A stretch of 64,000 nt of DNA from contig NC_009380.1 in the NCBI RefSeq assembly GCF_000016425.1, positions 1,926,144 through 1,990,143 of the forward strand, given 5' to 3'. The notes under the pieces are model-generated. The model was not told the origin of the DNA, made no database searches, and was given only the letters and a program-made list of their open reading frames with translations. Positions 46,711-54,954 of this stretch are shown here, in pieces. Source of the DNA: Salinispora tropica CNB-440 (GTDB taxonomy: Bacteria; Actinomycetota; Actinomycetes; Mycobacteriales; Micromonosporaceae). The stretch's first letter is position 1. Each line of letters starts with the position of its first letter. The position numbers were made by a program, and so were the translations under genes.

Positions 46711-47952
46711 ATGACGAGCACAGAGGAACACCAACGCGTCGTCGGTCCGCACCGGTACCGCAACGCGGAGAAGATGATCCGGACCGCCGACCCGGCCTGG
46801 CAGGCAGCGGCCGACCATGGTCTGACCGGGATCAGGGTCGACACACCTTCGGGCGACTCGAACAATCGGCTCGTCGACCGGGCGACCGGCCAGGAGTTCG
46901 TCAACATGTGCTCCTGTGCCTACCTCGGCCTGAACCACCATCCGGCAGTGATCGAGGGGGCGGTGTCGGCGCTACGTGAGGCCGGCACCACCTGGCTGGT
47001 CACCTCCACCACCCGCATCCGGCACCAGCTGCTGGTCCGGTTGGAGGAGGAGCTGGGAGACCTGTTCGGCGCCCAGATCCTTCCCGGCACCACCTGTAGC
47101 GCGCTTACCGCCGGCATCCTGCCCCTGGTCGCCTCCGGGCACCTCGCTCCGGGCGGCCCCAGGGTGATGGTCTTCGACCGGCACTGCCACTTCTGTATGT
47201 CGTACGTGAAGCCCATCTGTGCCGAGGAGAGCCTCGTCCTCACCTGCGACCACAACGACCTGAACTACCTGGAGGACGTCTGCCGGCGGTACCCCAGCGT
47301 GGCCTACGTCGCCGATGGCGCGTACTCGATGGGCGGCGCCGCTGCCCTGGACGGTCTGCTGGAGCTCCAGGACCGGTACGGGCTGTTCCTCTTCATCGAC
47401 GACTCGCACTCGCTGTCGCTGGTAGGCGAGCGGGGTGAGGGCTTCGTTCGCTCCCGACTGACCATGAATCCGCTCACCATCATCGTCACCAGTCTGGGCA
47501 AGGGCTTCGGCACCGGCGGTGGCGTGGCCATGCTCGGCGACCCGGCGATGTCCCGTTTCCTGGCTCGGCACGCCGGGCCGGTGGGATGGTCGCAGAACAT
47601 GGCCTTGCCACTGGTCGGGGCCTCGTTGGCGAGCGCCGCCATCCACCGCTCACCCGAGCTTGGTCAGTTGCAGCGCCGGCTGCACGAGAACGTGGCGTAC
47701 TTCGACGAGCTGCTGCCCACCTCCTTTGCCGGCAACGGGCTGCCGGTGCGTCGAATCACCGTGGGCGACACCGAGCGGGCGGTCCAACTCTCCGCGGAGT
47801 TGTACCGGCGGGGCTTCTACAGTTCGGCGGTGTTCTTTCCGATCGTGCCGCAGGGTCAGGCCGGGGTACGGATCATGATTCGCGCTGACATCGACCAGGC
47901 GGTCCTGGCCACCTTCGCCGACCACGTACGGGAGCTCACCGATGTGGGCTGA
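46711..47952 (+). CDS. Alpha-oxoamine synthase (AOS), BioF/Kbl-like
   Basis: PLP enzyme of 413 residues that condenses an amino acid with an acyl-CoA and loses CO2 to give an alpha-aminoketone. The PLP-binding region is LFIDDSHSLSLVGERGEG; the Schiff-base lysine lies in TSLGKGFGTGGGV. The N-terminal NMCSCAYLGLNHHPAVIEGAVSAL matches the fold, and the usual GTGSGGSR patch is replaced by TTWLVTSTTRIRHQLL, an unusual active-site variant. ATG 46711 has GGAGAGGGAA just upstream. It sits between the CitE-like and MaoC-like genes and overlaps the latter by 11 bases. Acyl-CoA and amino acid are unknown. Confidence 0.85.
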   Translation: MTSTEEHQRVVGPHRYRNAEKMIRTADPAWQAAADHGLTGIRVDTPSGDSNNRLVDRATGQEFVNMCSCAYLGLNHHPAVIEGAVSALREAGTTWLVTSTTRIRHQLLVRLEEELGDLFGAQILPGTTCSALTAGILPLVASGHLAPGGPRVMVFDRHCHFCMSYVKPICAEESLVLTCDHNDLNYLEDVCRRYPSVAYVADGAYSMGGAAALDGLLELQDRYGLFLFIDDSHSLSLVGERGEGFVRSRLTMNPLTIIVTSLGKGFGTGGGVAMLGDPAMSRFLARHAGPVGWSQNMALPLVGASLASAAIHRSPELGQLQRRLHENVAYFDELLPTSFAGNGLPVRRITVGDTERAVQLSAELYRRGFYSSAVFFPIVPQGQAGVRIMIRADIDQAVLATFADHVRELTDVG

Positions 47953-48496
47953 GCAGGCCGGAGAGCCGACCGGGCCCGGTCCGGTCGGTTACCGGATGGT
48001 AGGGGAGAACCGGTACCGCGAGCAGGTCGGCTTCTACTACGACGAGATCGTCGTCGGCACGGTGATCGAGCATCGGCCCGGCCGCACCGTGACCGAGATG
48101 GACAACGTCCTGATGAGCATGTTGAGCATGAACGCGTCACCGCTACACATCGACTGCGCGTACGCCGAGGCGGGCCGCTGGGGTCAGCCCCTCGTCTCCA
48201 GTCTGGTGACCCTGAGCATCGTCGGCGGGATGGCCGCCCGCAGCACCAGCGGCCGGGCCATCGCGAACCTCGGCTGGGAACGGATCCACCTTCCCCAGCC
48301 GGTCTTCGTGGGCGACACGCTGTACGCCGAGAGCGAGGTGACCGCCAAACGGCTCTCCGCCAGCCGACCGGGCGAGGGCATCGTGAGCTGCCGCACCATC
48401 GGCCGCAAAGCCACCGGCGAGGTGGTCCTCACCTTCGAGCGGAGCTTCCTGGTGCCGACTTGGGAGTCCAGCGTCGACGATACGACAGGCTATTGA
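47942..48496 (+). CDS. MaoC-like (R)-specific hydratase
   Basis: Hot-dog fold protein of 184 residues. The central block TEMDNVLMSMLSMNASPLHIDCAYAEAG resembles itaconyl/mesaconyl-CoA hydratases, where the standard DxNPxH reads NASPLHID here, so the catalytic acid is changed relative to the classic R-hydratase. The later FVGDTLYAESEVTAKRLSASRPGEGIV is the second half of the hot dog. ATG 47942 overlaps the AOS gene by 11 bases. With the CitE-like lyase it would interconvert a hydroxyacyl-CoA and an unsaturated acyl-CoA, a likely precursor or degradation step for the AOS. Confidence 0.82.
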   Translation: MWAEQAGEPTGPGPVGYRMVGENRYREQVGFYYDEIVVGTVIEHRPGRTVTEMDNVLMSMLSMNASPLHIDCAYAEAGRWGQPLVSSLVTLSIVGGMAARSTSGRAIANLGWERIHLPQPVFVGDTLYAESEVTAKRLSASRPGEGIVSCRTIGRKATGEVVLTFERSFLVPTWESSVDDTTGY

Positions 48497-48514
48497 CCGC
48501 AACTATCCGCGCGG

Positions 48515-49162
48515 TCAGGCCGCAGTGCTCCACAGTGCCTGGAAGGCGACGGCCTCGCCGGTCAACCAGCGCTCGATCTCGGCTGGTTTCGCGGTCGCTG
48601 GCGTGCGGTGCGCCCGGCCACGCCGGACATCGATCAGGACGGGTTCGGCGTGCGGCAGAATCGCCTCCATCTGTCGGCCCATCAGGTGCAGCATGGCAAG
48701 CGTTGCCTCGTCGCTCGGCGGAGCCTCGTCGAAGTGCAGGCGGACGGCCTCGGTACGCCCGTCGGCGTACCGGATTCCGAAGTGTGGGTTGATCTTCACG
48801 GGTAGGTCACCCAACAGGGCGAGTGCGTCGCGGGTCTGGGCCAGGTCGACCGACCGAGGTGCGCCAAGAGAAAGCAGCCAGGCCATCGCCCCCGGCGCCA
48901 ACGCCTGGTAGAGCGGACGCCACCGGGGGTTGACGGCGGTGACCACCCGATCGAGATGGGTGCCGCCGGTGTGGAAGGCGATGTCGGCCTTGAGCGCCTT
49001 GACGAACTGGCCGTGCGGGTTGAAGCCGGAGCGGCTGGCCCGCTGCCGGCGCAGGCCCCCGACGAAGGTGGCCTTGGTCGGGCCGGTGCGGTCGACATAA
49101 CGGGTGAAGCCAAGGAGCGTGGTGTAGGGGGCGAGGGGAGTGGCGGGGGTGGGCGCGGTCAC
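48515..49162 (-). CDS. Hypothetical protein inside the AOS cluster
   Basis: A 215-residue soluble protein from GTG 49162, which has GGAGG six bases upstream (ATG 49168 is too close). No named domain was recognised. It has LLGFTRYVDRTGPTKATFVGGLRRQR at the N-terminus and VRLHFDEAPPSDEATLAMLHLMGRQMEAILPHAEPVLIDVRRGRAH in the second half. It converges on the MaoC gene, so it is separately controlled; a nested palindrome lies just upstream of its start. Confidence 0.6.
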   Translation of the reverse strand: MTAPTPATPLAPYTTLLGFTRYVDRTGPTKATFVGGLRRQRASRSGFNPHGQFVKALKADIAFHTGGTHLDRVVTAVNPRWRPLYQALAPGAMAWLLSLGAPRSVDLAQTRDALALLGDLPVKINPHFGIRYADGRTEAVRLHFDEAPPSDEATLAMLHLMGRQMEAILPHAEPVLIDVRRGRAHRTPATAKPAEIERWLTGEAVAFQALWSTAA

Positions 49163-49173
49163 GGGCATCCTCC

Positions 49174-49219
49174 CAGCTCAACAGCGAGATTAGTACATAC
49201 ATTCTAATCGACGGAGCTG
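49174..49219. promoter_or_regulatory. Nested inverted repeat, probable operator
   Basis: Outer arms CAGCTC (49174-49179) and GAGCTG (49214-49219) enclose inner arms GATTAG (49188-49193) and CTAATC (49204-49209) with a ten-base TACATACATT centre. It lies between the divergent starts of the hypothetical protein and the phosphotransferase-like gene, so one regulator could control both. Confidence 0.5.
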
Positions 49220-49397
49220 ATCTCGCCTAGGACAAATCACCCACGCATGGTGTCGCGTCCACCCGAACCTTGTGGAGTCCGGATCGATATTGTGGGAGGT
49301 CGCGGCCACCGGTGGGGCGCCGGCACTGACAACATCATGTACCGGACCCCCGGTGAACCGCTGCGCCCATCGCCGAGCAACAAGAGAAGGGCGATCC

Positions 49398-50375
49398 ATG
49401 ACCCGGGTAGTCCTCCAGCTTGACGACCTGCACGACCTGGTGGTGGACCAGTTCGGCGCAGACCGCAGACCTGCTGCCCTGGACCGGCTGACCGGTGGCA
49501 GCAAGAAGGGCGTCTACCGCCTGCGGTTGGACGATCAGTCGACAGTGGTCCTCTATCTTTGGGCAACCGCCGAGAACTACTGGCCCCCGGCACCAACTGT
49601 CCCCGACGATCCCTTCACCGACGCGTCGGGCGCCGAATTGTTCGCCACCAACTACGCCGCCCTCACCGCCGTGGGCGTGCGGACGCCACGGCTGCTGATG
49701 CTCGACCGCGACGGCCGCTACCACCCGGCCGACCTTGCGCTGGTCGAGGATGTCGGTGCGGTGACGCTCGAAGCCCTCATGGAACATGACCCGGCCGCAG
49801 CCGTGACGCCGCTGTCCGCACTTGGCGACGCCCTGCGCCGCATGTACGCCACCCGCGGCACCCGCTACGGCAAGCTCGCCGCCATTGCCCGCGGGGAAGC
49901 ACCCCAGACCCGCAGCACCGAGGACATCATCCAGGACCGGGCGCGTGGTCACCTCAACGCGGCGGCCGCCCGCGACGCCCGGCTCGCCGATGCCCACGAC
50001 CGAATCACCGACCATCTCCGGCACCTGCGCGGCGTGGTCACCGCCCGCCACGACTACCGGCTGATACACGGCGAACTCGGATCGGACCACGTGCTCGTCC
50101 CACCCTCCGGTGCACCCGCCCTGGTCGACATCGAGGGGCTGACGTTCTTCGACGTGGAGTGGGAGCACGCCTGGCTACAGTTGCGCTTCGGTGACGCGTA
50201 CTCCGCGCTACGCCCAGTCGAACTCGATCCCGATCGGCTGGAGTTCTATCGATGTGCCCAGATCCTGTCCCTGATCGAAGGTCCCCTTCGGATCGCCGGC
50301 ACCGACTTCCCGGACCGCCAGTGGATGCTGGGCTTGGCCGAGCGGAACATCACCAAGGCCCTGGCCGCGATCTGA
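49398..50375 (+). CDS. Aminoglycoside/choline phosphotransferase-fold protein
   Basis: Kinase-like protein of 325 residues. The catalytic loop is LIHGELGSDHVLV and the metal-binding loop VDIEGLTFFDVEWEHAW; these match the family HGDxxxxN and DxE loops but with a Glu for the Asp after HG and His for Asn, so activity is uncertain. The N-terminal lobe includes RLTGGSKKGVYRLRLDDQSTVVLYL. ATG 49398 follows GAGAAGGG. It could phosphorylate a hydroxyl or amine of the cluster product, either as a biosynthetic step or as self-resistance. Confidence 0.7.
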   Translation: MTRVVLQLDDLHDLVVDQFGADRRPAALDRLTGGSKKGVYRLRLDDQSTVVLYLWATAENYWPPAPTVPDDPFTDASGAELFATNYAALTAVGVRTPRLLMLDRDGRYHPADLALVEDVGAVTLEALMEHDPAAAVTPLSALGDALRRMYATRGTRYGKLAAIARGEAPQTRSTEDIIQDRARGHLNAAAARDARLADAHDRITDHLRHLRGVVTARHDYRLIHGELGSDHVLVPPSGAPALVDIEGLTFFDVEWEHAWLQLRFGDAYSALRPVELDPDRLEFYRCAQILSLIEGPLRIAGTDFPDRQWMLGLAERNITKALAAI

Positions 50376-50444
50376 CTACTCATGCGTGGCCGCCCGGCTG
50401 GCCGATCCGGCCGGCCGGGATGGCCGGATGAGGCGTGGCGATGG

Positions 50445-51989
50445 CTACCGCTCTGTGCTCCCGAAAGCACTGGACAGGTACGTGCGGGCGTCCGTGATCG
50501 CGTCCGCGATGATCCTTGCTGCGGCACGGGCCTCATCCGGCTCATGGTTCGCCTGCACCTGAAGCCGGAACCGCGAGGAACCTGTAGGAGTCACCGGGAA
50601 CTCCACCATGAACGCGAGCACCCCGCGGTCGAACAGCAGGCGGTTCGCGATCCGCGCCAGCTTCTCGTTTCCGATCAGAAGCGGCACGATCGGCGATGGC
50701 TCACCCATGCACGTCAGCCCGTGCCCGGTCAGCTCGTCGCGAAGCGCGGTGACGGCGGCGTGCAGCCGGGAGCGGAGGAGGTCTCCCTCCGCGGAGCGGA
50801 TGATCCTCGAGGCCGCCAGGACCACGGCGGTCTGCACGGGAGACAACGCGTTGGAGAACATGTGCGATCCGCCGAACATCTTGAGGTACTGCTTGAGCGC
50901 GGGAGAGGCCGAGGCGACAAAGCCGCCGTTGGAGCAGAACGTCTTGGAGAAGGCACCCATCACGATGTCGATGTCACCGAGCACGTCCTGCATCCCGAGT
51001 ACCCCGGTACCACCCGGGCCCATCGAACCCAGGTCGTGTGCCACGTCGACGAGCAGCGTCGCGTCATGCTCTCGGCACACCCGCTGAAGGGTCACCAGAT
51101 CCGGCCAGTCAGCGTCCACCGAGAAGAGGCCATCCGTGACGACGAGGATCCCGTTGCGGCTGTCTCGCCGGCGGATGTCGACGAGGTGGCGACGGACCTC
51201 GGCGACGTTGAGATGTTCGTAGCGCACCACATTGCGGGTGGTCGCCCGGGCCCCCTGCTGGAGGCAGGAGTGCGCCAGCCGGTCGATCAACACGTGGTCC
51301 TCCTGCCGGACCAGGCCCACCATCGCACCAAAGCCGGCGGCCCACCCGGTCGGGAAGAGCGTCACCTGCTCAGCCCGCACCAACTCGCCGAGCGATGCCT
51401 CCAGTTCGTCGGAGATCCGGGTGTTTCCGAGCACCATCGGTGACCCGGCGCTGTGCGGCCCGTAGTCCCGCATCGCCTTGGTCGCCGCCTCCCGGATCGC
51501 CGGGTGCGTGTTGAACGACAGATAGTCCTGCGAGTTGAAGTTGATGCCGCGGGTACGCCGGCCGATGTCGTTGGTGATCTGGGCGATGCTGTTCGGCGCG
51601 GCCTCCAGTGTCCTGGAGTACTGCCACGTCTCCGTCCGCCGACGCGCCTCGACCCATCCGTGGAATTCCTCGGTACGGGTCATCAGGTTACGGCCCGCTG
51701 GCCGGTAGAAGTCGTAGGCGTTCTTGTCGAGCGCGTACGCCTCGTCAGTGTCAACCTGCAGGTGGACGGGTTCCCACATCTGGGTCAGGTCGGTGACCAC
51801 CTCGCTGAGGGCGCTCTCGTCCAAGGAGTCGAAATCGTCCCACGGGATGTGGGTGGCCCAGTTGCGAGTCATCTCGGAAACCTCGGCGGCGGCTACCGCC
51901 ATGGCCGCCAGATCGCGCCGGTCAGCGGCCGCAAGGATGGTCTCGATCAGTTCGTCGTCGTCGCGTTGGTCTAGCTCAGGCAGGGACAC
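50445..51989 (-). CDS. AOS-like PLP enzyme with N-terminal extension
   Basis: PLP-dependent alpha-oxoamine synthase-like protein of 514 residues. The AOS core (about 120-500) has FNSQDYLSFNTHPAIREAA, the PLP region LLVDVAHDLGSMGPGG and the lysine in VMGAFSKTFCSNGGF. An extra N-terminal segment of about 115 residues is rich in Ala, Asp and Glu; it contains DFDSLDES near residue 55 but lacks the usual carrier-protein context. CqsA-like autoinducer synthases are relatives. GTG 51989 follows AGGAGATCGACT. It begins 26 bases after the FAD monooxygenase stop, so the two are cotranscribed leftward. The cluster thus has two different AOS genes. Confidence 0.8.
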   Translation of the reverse strand: MSLPELDQRDDDELIETILAAADRRDLAAMAVAAAEVSEMTRNWATHIPWDDFDSLDESALSEVVTDLTQMWEPVHLQVDTDEAYALDKNAYDFYRPAGRNLMTRTEEFHGWVEARRRTETWQYSRTLEAAPNSIAQITNDIGRRTRGINFNSQDYLSFNTHPAIREAATKAMRDYGPHSAGSPMVLGNTRISDELEASLGELVRAEQVTLFPTGWAAGFGAMVGLVRQEDHVLIDRLAHSCLQQGARATTRNVVRYEHLNVAEVRRHLVDIRRRDSRNGILVVTDGLFSVDADWPDLVTLQRVCREHDATLLVDVAHDLGSMGPGGTGVLGMQDVLGDIDIVMGAFSKTFCSNGGFVASASPALKQYLKMFGGSHMFSNALSPVQTAVVLAASRIIRSAEGDLLRSRLHAAVTALRDELTGHGLTCMGEPSPIVPLLIGNEKLARIANRLLFDRGVLAFMVEFPVTPTGSSRFRLQVQANHEPDEARAAARIIADAITDARTYLSSAFGSTER

Positions 51990-52015
51990 AGTCGATCTCC
52001 TGGCGGGGGTACGGG

Positions 52016-53344
52016 TCAGGCGAACAGGTTCTGCTGGTACATCCGAGCGGTCGCGGGGAAGTCCTCGAACACCGGGTAGCCGGCCGAGGTCTCCCTCGCG
52101 GCATCGTTGAGGAGGAGGAGGTTCGACGCCTGGAAGAACTCCGAAACCGGCGCGACGTCGGCGTGGGTGGCGATGAACCTGTCGATCTCCTGCTGGTTTC
52201 CGCGCAACGCCACGAACAACTGCAGTTCGTCGTGGCGGTACGGACGCATCTCCGCGAGCGTGCAGACGTAGTCGTAGTAGGCGGCGGCGTTCTGGCTGCG
52301 GCGGCGGCCTTCATAGGTGGCCATCGCCTCGCTGAGCGAAGCGTCCCCGGAGAGCCACCGGTCGAGTGCGGTGGCCACCAGCTCCGCGCCCCGGAACGCG
52401 TGGGTCATCCCGATCGCGGTGCACTGGTCCTTGGCCGACTCGGCGTCGCCGACAAGCACCCAGCCCGGTCCGGCCAGTGGCCGGAGGAACGCGGACTGGT
52501 CCAGCGTCCCGTAGATGCGCTCCGCCCGCACGCCCTGCGCCCGGACCACCTCGCCTAACTCCGGGCTGACGAATTCCAGCGCCCGCTGGAGGTTGCCGGG
52601 CACATCACGACGGAACTCACGAGACCACTCGCTCGGACCCCAGACCAGGACCATGTTCTGGTCGTGGTTGGTGGGCGCCACGGCGCAGGCCAGCCGACCT
52701 CGCCGGTGTAGCTGGGCCGGGCCGAGGTCGAAGCCCGAGTAGTAGCTCCAGTAGGCGAAGGTGCACCGGGGCCGCTCGTCGAACTTCGGCAGGCCGAGGG
52801 AGCGGGCCACGAACGAGTTACGACCGTCGGCACCGACCACGATCCGGGCGCGTTCCTCGACCAACCGCCCGTCGGAGGTGCGCCCCCGTACGCCGACGAC
52901 CTGGTCGCCCTCGGTGATCAGCTCCTGTACCGTGAAGTTTGTTCGTACCTCGGCGCCGGCCTTGCTCGCGGCCTCGACCAGTATCTGGTCGAGCACGTGC
53001 CGGCGGATCGAGGCGTACGAGCGCACCACGCCCGAGTCGTCGCCATGCCAGTCGCGGAAGTACGCGCGCAGAAGCTCGTCGGGCACCGAGCCGGTGAGCG
53101 GAATCCCGTCGTTGACGAACGTGACCTCGGTGTGCGCGGGGGTGACCGCCAGCACCTGATCCAGCACGCCCCACCGGTTCAGGTAGGACGTCCCGTGCGG
53201 CCAGAGAAAGTGGGTTGAGATGACGTCGCTGGGAAAGCTTGCCCGGTCCACTACCAGCACCCGATGCCCCTGTTGGGCCAGGAGCATGCCGGTGGACGCG
53301 CCCGAGCAGCGGGCCCCGATGACAATCGCGTCGTACCTGGGCAT
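52016..53344 (-). CDS. FAD-dependent monooxygenase/geranylgeranyl reductase-like protein
   Basis: Flavoprotein of 442 residues. The Rossmann GxGxxG variant is AIVIGARCSGASTGMLLA; the DG motif is VVGADGRNSFVA and the GD motif is VLVGDAESAKDQ. It belongs to the group that spans p-hydroxybenzoate hydroxylase-type monooxygenases and geranylgeranyl reductases, so it may hydroxylate or reduce a product intermediate. ATG 53344 (MPRYDAIVIG) follows GGGAAGGGAATCC. It is the first gene of a leftward operon with the second AOS gene. Confidence 0.82.
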   Translation of the reverse strand: MPRYDAIVIGARCSGASTGMLLAQQGHRVLVVDRASFPSDVISTHFLWPHGTSYLNRWGVLDQVLAVTPAHTEVTFVNDGIPLTGSVPDELLRAYFRDWHGDDSGVVRSYASIRRHVLDQILVEAASKAGAEVRTNFTVQELITEGDQVVGVRGRTSDGRLVEERARIVVGADGRNSFVARSLGLPKFDERPRCTFAYWSYYSGFDLGPAQLHRRGRLACAVAPTNHDQNMVLVWGPSEWSREFRRDVPGNLQRALEFVSPELGEVVRAQGVRAERIYGTLDQSAFLRPLAGPGWVLVGDAESAKDQCTAIGMTHAFRGAELVATALDRWLSGDASLSEAMATYEGRRRSQNAAAYYDYVCTLAEMRPYRHDELQLFVALRGNQQEIDRFIATHADVAPVSEFFQASNLLLLNDAARETSAGYPVFEDFPATARMYQQNLFA

Positions 53345-53457
53345 GCGGATTCCCTTCCCGAGGGGTGGGTAGCTCGGCGGTCTCGGCGAACCGATTGTGC
53401 TCACAGCGGTCGTATCTGTCCACCTAGGTCTGCCGGGGGTTCGAATAGATTGATCCC

Positions 53458-53985
53458 ATGCGCACCATCGTGAGCGACCGCCTCCTGCTGCGCCCCTGGC
53501 GGGACGAGGACGTCGACTTTCTGCTAGATCTTGAGTCGCGCTGGGAGGTGGTGCGCTTCCTGGGTGCGCAGCCCACGATCATGAACAACCGCGAGACCGC
53601 CCTCGCCTCGATCGCGCGTCGCCGCGCCATCGGCGATCCGATCCACGGGATCTGGGTCATCACCACGGCGATGGGCGGCCGACTGGTGGGAAACCTCCTG
53701 CTCAAGCCGGTTCCCCTGTCGGCTGGGGAGCCGATCGGGGGGACGCCCGAAGTCGAGATCGGCTGGCACCTGCATCCGGACGCCTGGGGGCACGGCTACG
53801 CCACCGAAGCGGCGGCGGCGGTCCTGGCGGACGCGTTCAGCCGGGGTCTGACGAGGGTCATCGCGGTCACGGACCCGGCAAACCATGCCTCCCAGGCCGT
53901 CTGCCGGCGGCTCGGCATGACGCACCTGGGGCAGACGACGAAGTACTACGACACGTCGAACGAACTCTTCGAGATCGGGACTTGA
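53458..53985 (+). CDS. GNAT-family N-acetyltransferase (RimJ/RimL-like)
   Basis: Acetyltransferase of 175 residues. It starts MRTIVSDRLLLRPWRDEDVDFLL, the usual RimJ/RimL start, has VEIGWHLHPDAWGHGYATEAAAAVL (acetyl-CoA-binding loop) and ends in the VCRRLGMTHLG motif. Targets may be a ribosomal protein, small amine or antibiotic. ATG 53458 is preceded by TAGATT at 53446-53451, six bases away, so the transcript could be leaderless. It is divergent from the FAD monooxygenase and may belong to the cluster as a resistance or tailoring gene. Confidence 0.8.
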   Translation: MRTIVSDRLLLRPWRDEDVDFLLDLESRWEVVRFLGAQPTIMNNRETALASIARRRAIGDPIHGIWVITTAMGGRLVGNLLLKPVPLSAGEPIGGTPEVEIGWHLHPDAWGHGYATEAAAAVLADAFSRGLTRVIAVTDPANHASQAVCRRLGMTHLGQTTKYYDTSNELFEIGT

Positions 53986-54443
53986 CAGTGAACTTGAAGG
54001 CTTCGGACGGAGTGACGGAATAGTGGCTTCTCAGGTGTAGCAACTGCATCGGTCCGCGCGGATGGCTCTATCTGGCTCGCCTGGACCGGACCCTGGTTGG
54101 CTGTTGCGGGTGCTCTCTACCCTCGCCAGTATGGCGATAGCACCCCCACTCGCTGCCAATCACCGTCGTCTCGACAGTGAGAGCGGTGCGGGACTCAAGC
54201 TCGGGTGTGGATACGTCGACACCGCGACGATTGCCCAGCTCGAGCCACGGCATCCAATCTGGACGCACGGCCAACTCATTCACCGCCCTCTCTCCAGGAC
54301 AGTCGCTCATGCGAAGCGCACCCGTTGAAGGCTGCTCCCGAATGTGGCTGCGCCGCCGATGGGGCGACGGAGGGCACTATCGTCTACAACCGCTACGACT
54401 TGGGGTGAATTGTCGCTGGTGAGGCGCTGCTGTCGAGCCAATC
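53986..54443. other. 458-base gap with no clear gene
   Basis: Open frames here (for example 54062-54328 rightward and 54068-54310 leftward) have no recognisable domain. The region looks slightly less GC-rich than its neighbours. No tRNA or clear hairpin was found. Nothing is annotated here. Confidence 0.4.
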
Positions 54444-54941
54444 GTGCCGCTACACGACTCTGGATTTCGGCTGCCACGGGAACGGCTCGAGGAGCGCATT
54501 CGGAACCTGCTCTCGTCGCAGAACATGTGTGTGCTGGCCACGGTCGGGCCCGACGGACCGCTCGCCACCCCGGTGCGCTACTACCCGCTCGACTTCGCGG
54601 TGATGTTCACCGCCGCGCCGCGGTCGCCGAAGCTGCGCAACATCGCCGCGGACCCACGGGTCTCGGTGGGAATCTTCGCCCCGCTGGTCGGGCTGGCCAG
54701 CAGTCGCGGCGCGCAGCTCTTCGGCGAGGCTCGGGTGCTGCCACCCGAGCACCCCGACCGCGAGCCCTACTGGGCCGCGTTTCGGTGGGAGAACGAGCAC
54801 GCCGAACGGGGCCGGTCGCTCGCCGAACCACCACGGGACACCCTGGTGGTGATCGAGGCGAACCGGATCGTCTACACCGAGCACTGGCTCCGCCGGGAGG
54901 GTTTCGCCGCCCGTCAGTTCTGGAAACGCCGCGGCAACTGA
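54444..54941 (+). CDS. Pyridoxamine 5'-phosphate oxidase-family protein
   Basis: Split-barrel flavin-binding protein of 165 residues. It has NMCVLATVGPDGPLATPVRYYPLDFAVMFTA, the FMN-binding first half, followed by LRNIAADPRVSVGIFAPL and the C-terminal RFLFWKR-like end (AARQFWKR). Such proteins reduce or bind a small substrate with FMN or F420; the substrate here is unknown. GTG 54444 is the called start. Its stop is 13 bases from the convergent LysR gene end. Confidence 0.78.
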   Translation: MPLHDSGFRLPRERLEERIRNLLSSQNMCVLATVGPDGPLATPVRYYPLDFAVMFTAAPRSPKLRNIAADPRVSVGIFAPLVGLASSRGAQLFGEARVLPPEHPDREPYWAAFRWENEHAERGRSLAEPPRDTLVVIEANRIVYTEHWLRREGFAARQFWKRRGN

Positions 54942-54954
54942 AGCCAGCCGGGTG

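Noticed and set aside
50445..51989. Carrier-protein domain in the N-terminus of the second AOS
   Set aside because: Only a DSL triplet is present; its position and surroundings do not match a normal acyl carrier protein, so it is not called.
53436..53458. GTTCGAAT resembling a tRNA T-loop
   Set aside because: No flanking T-stem, acceptor stem or anticodon arm could be folded; it overlaps the GNAT promoter region.
54062..54328. 88-residue rightward frame in the gap after the GNAT gene
   Set aside because: No domain, no ribosome site and an equally open antisense frame.
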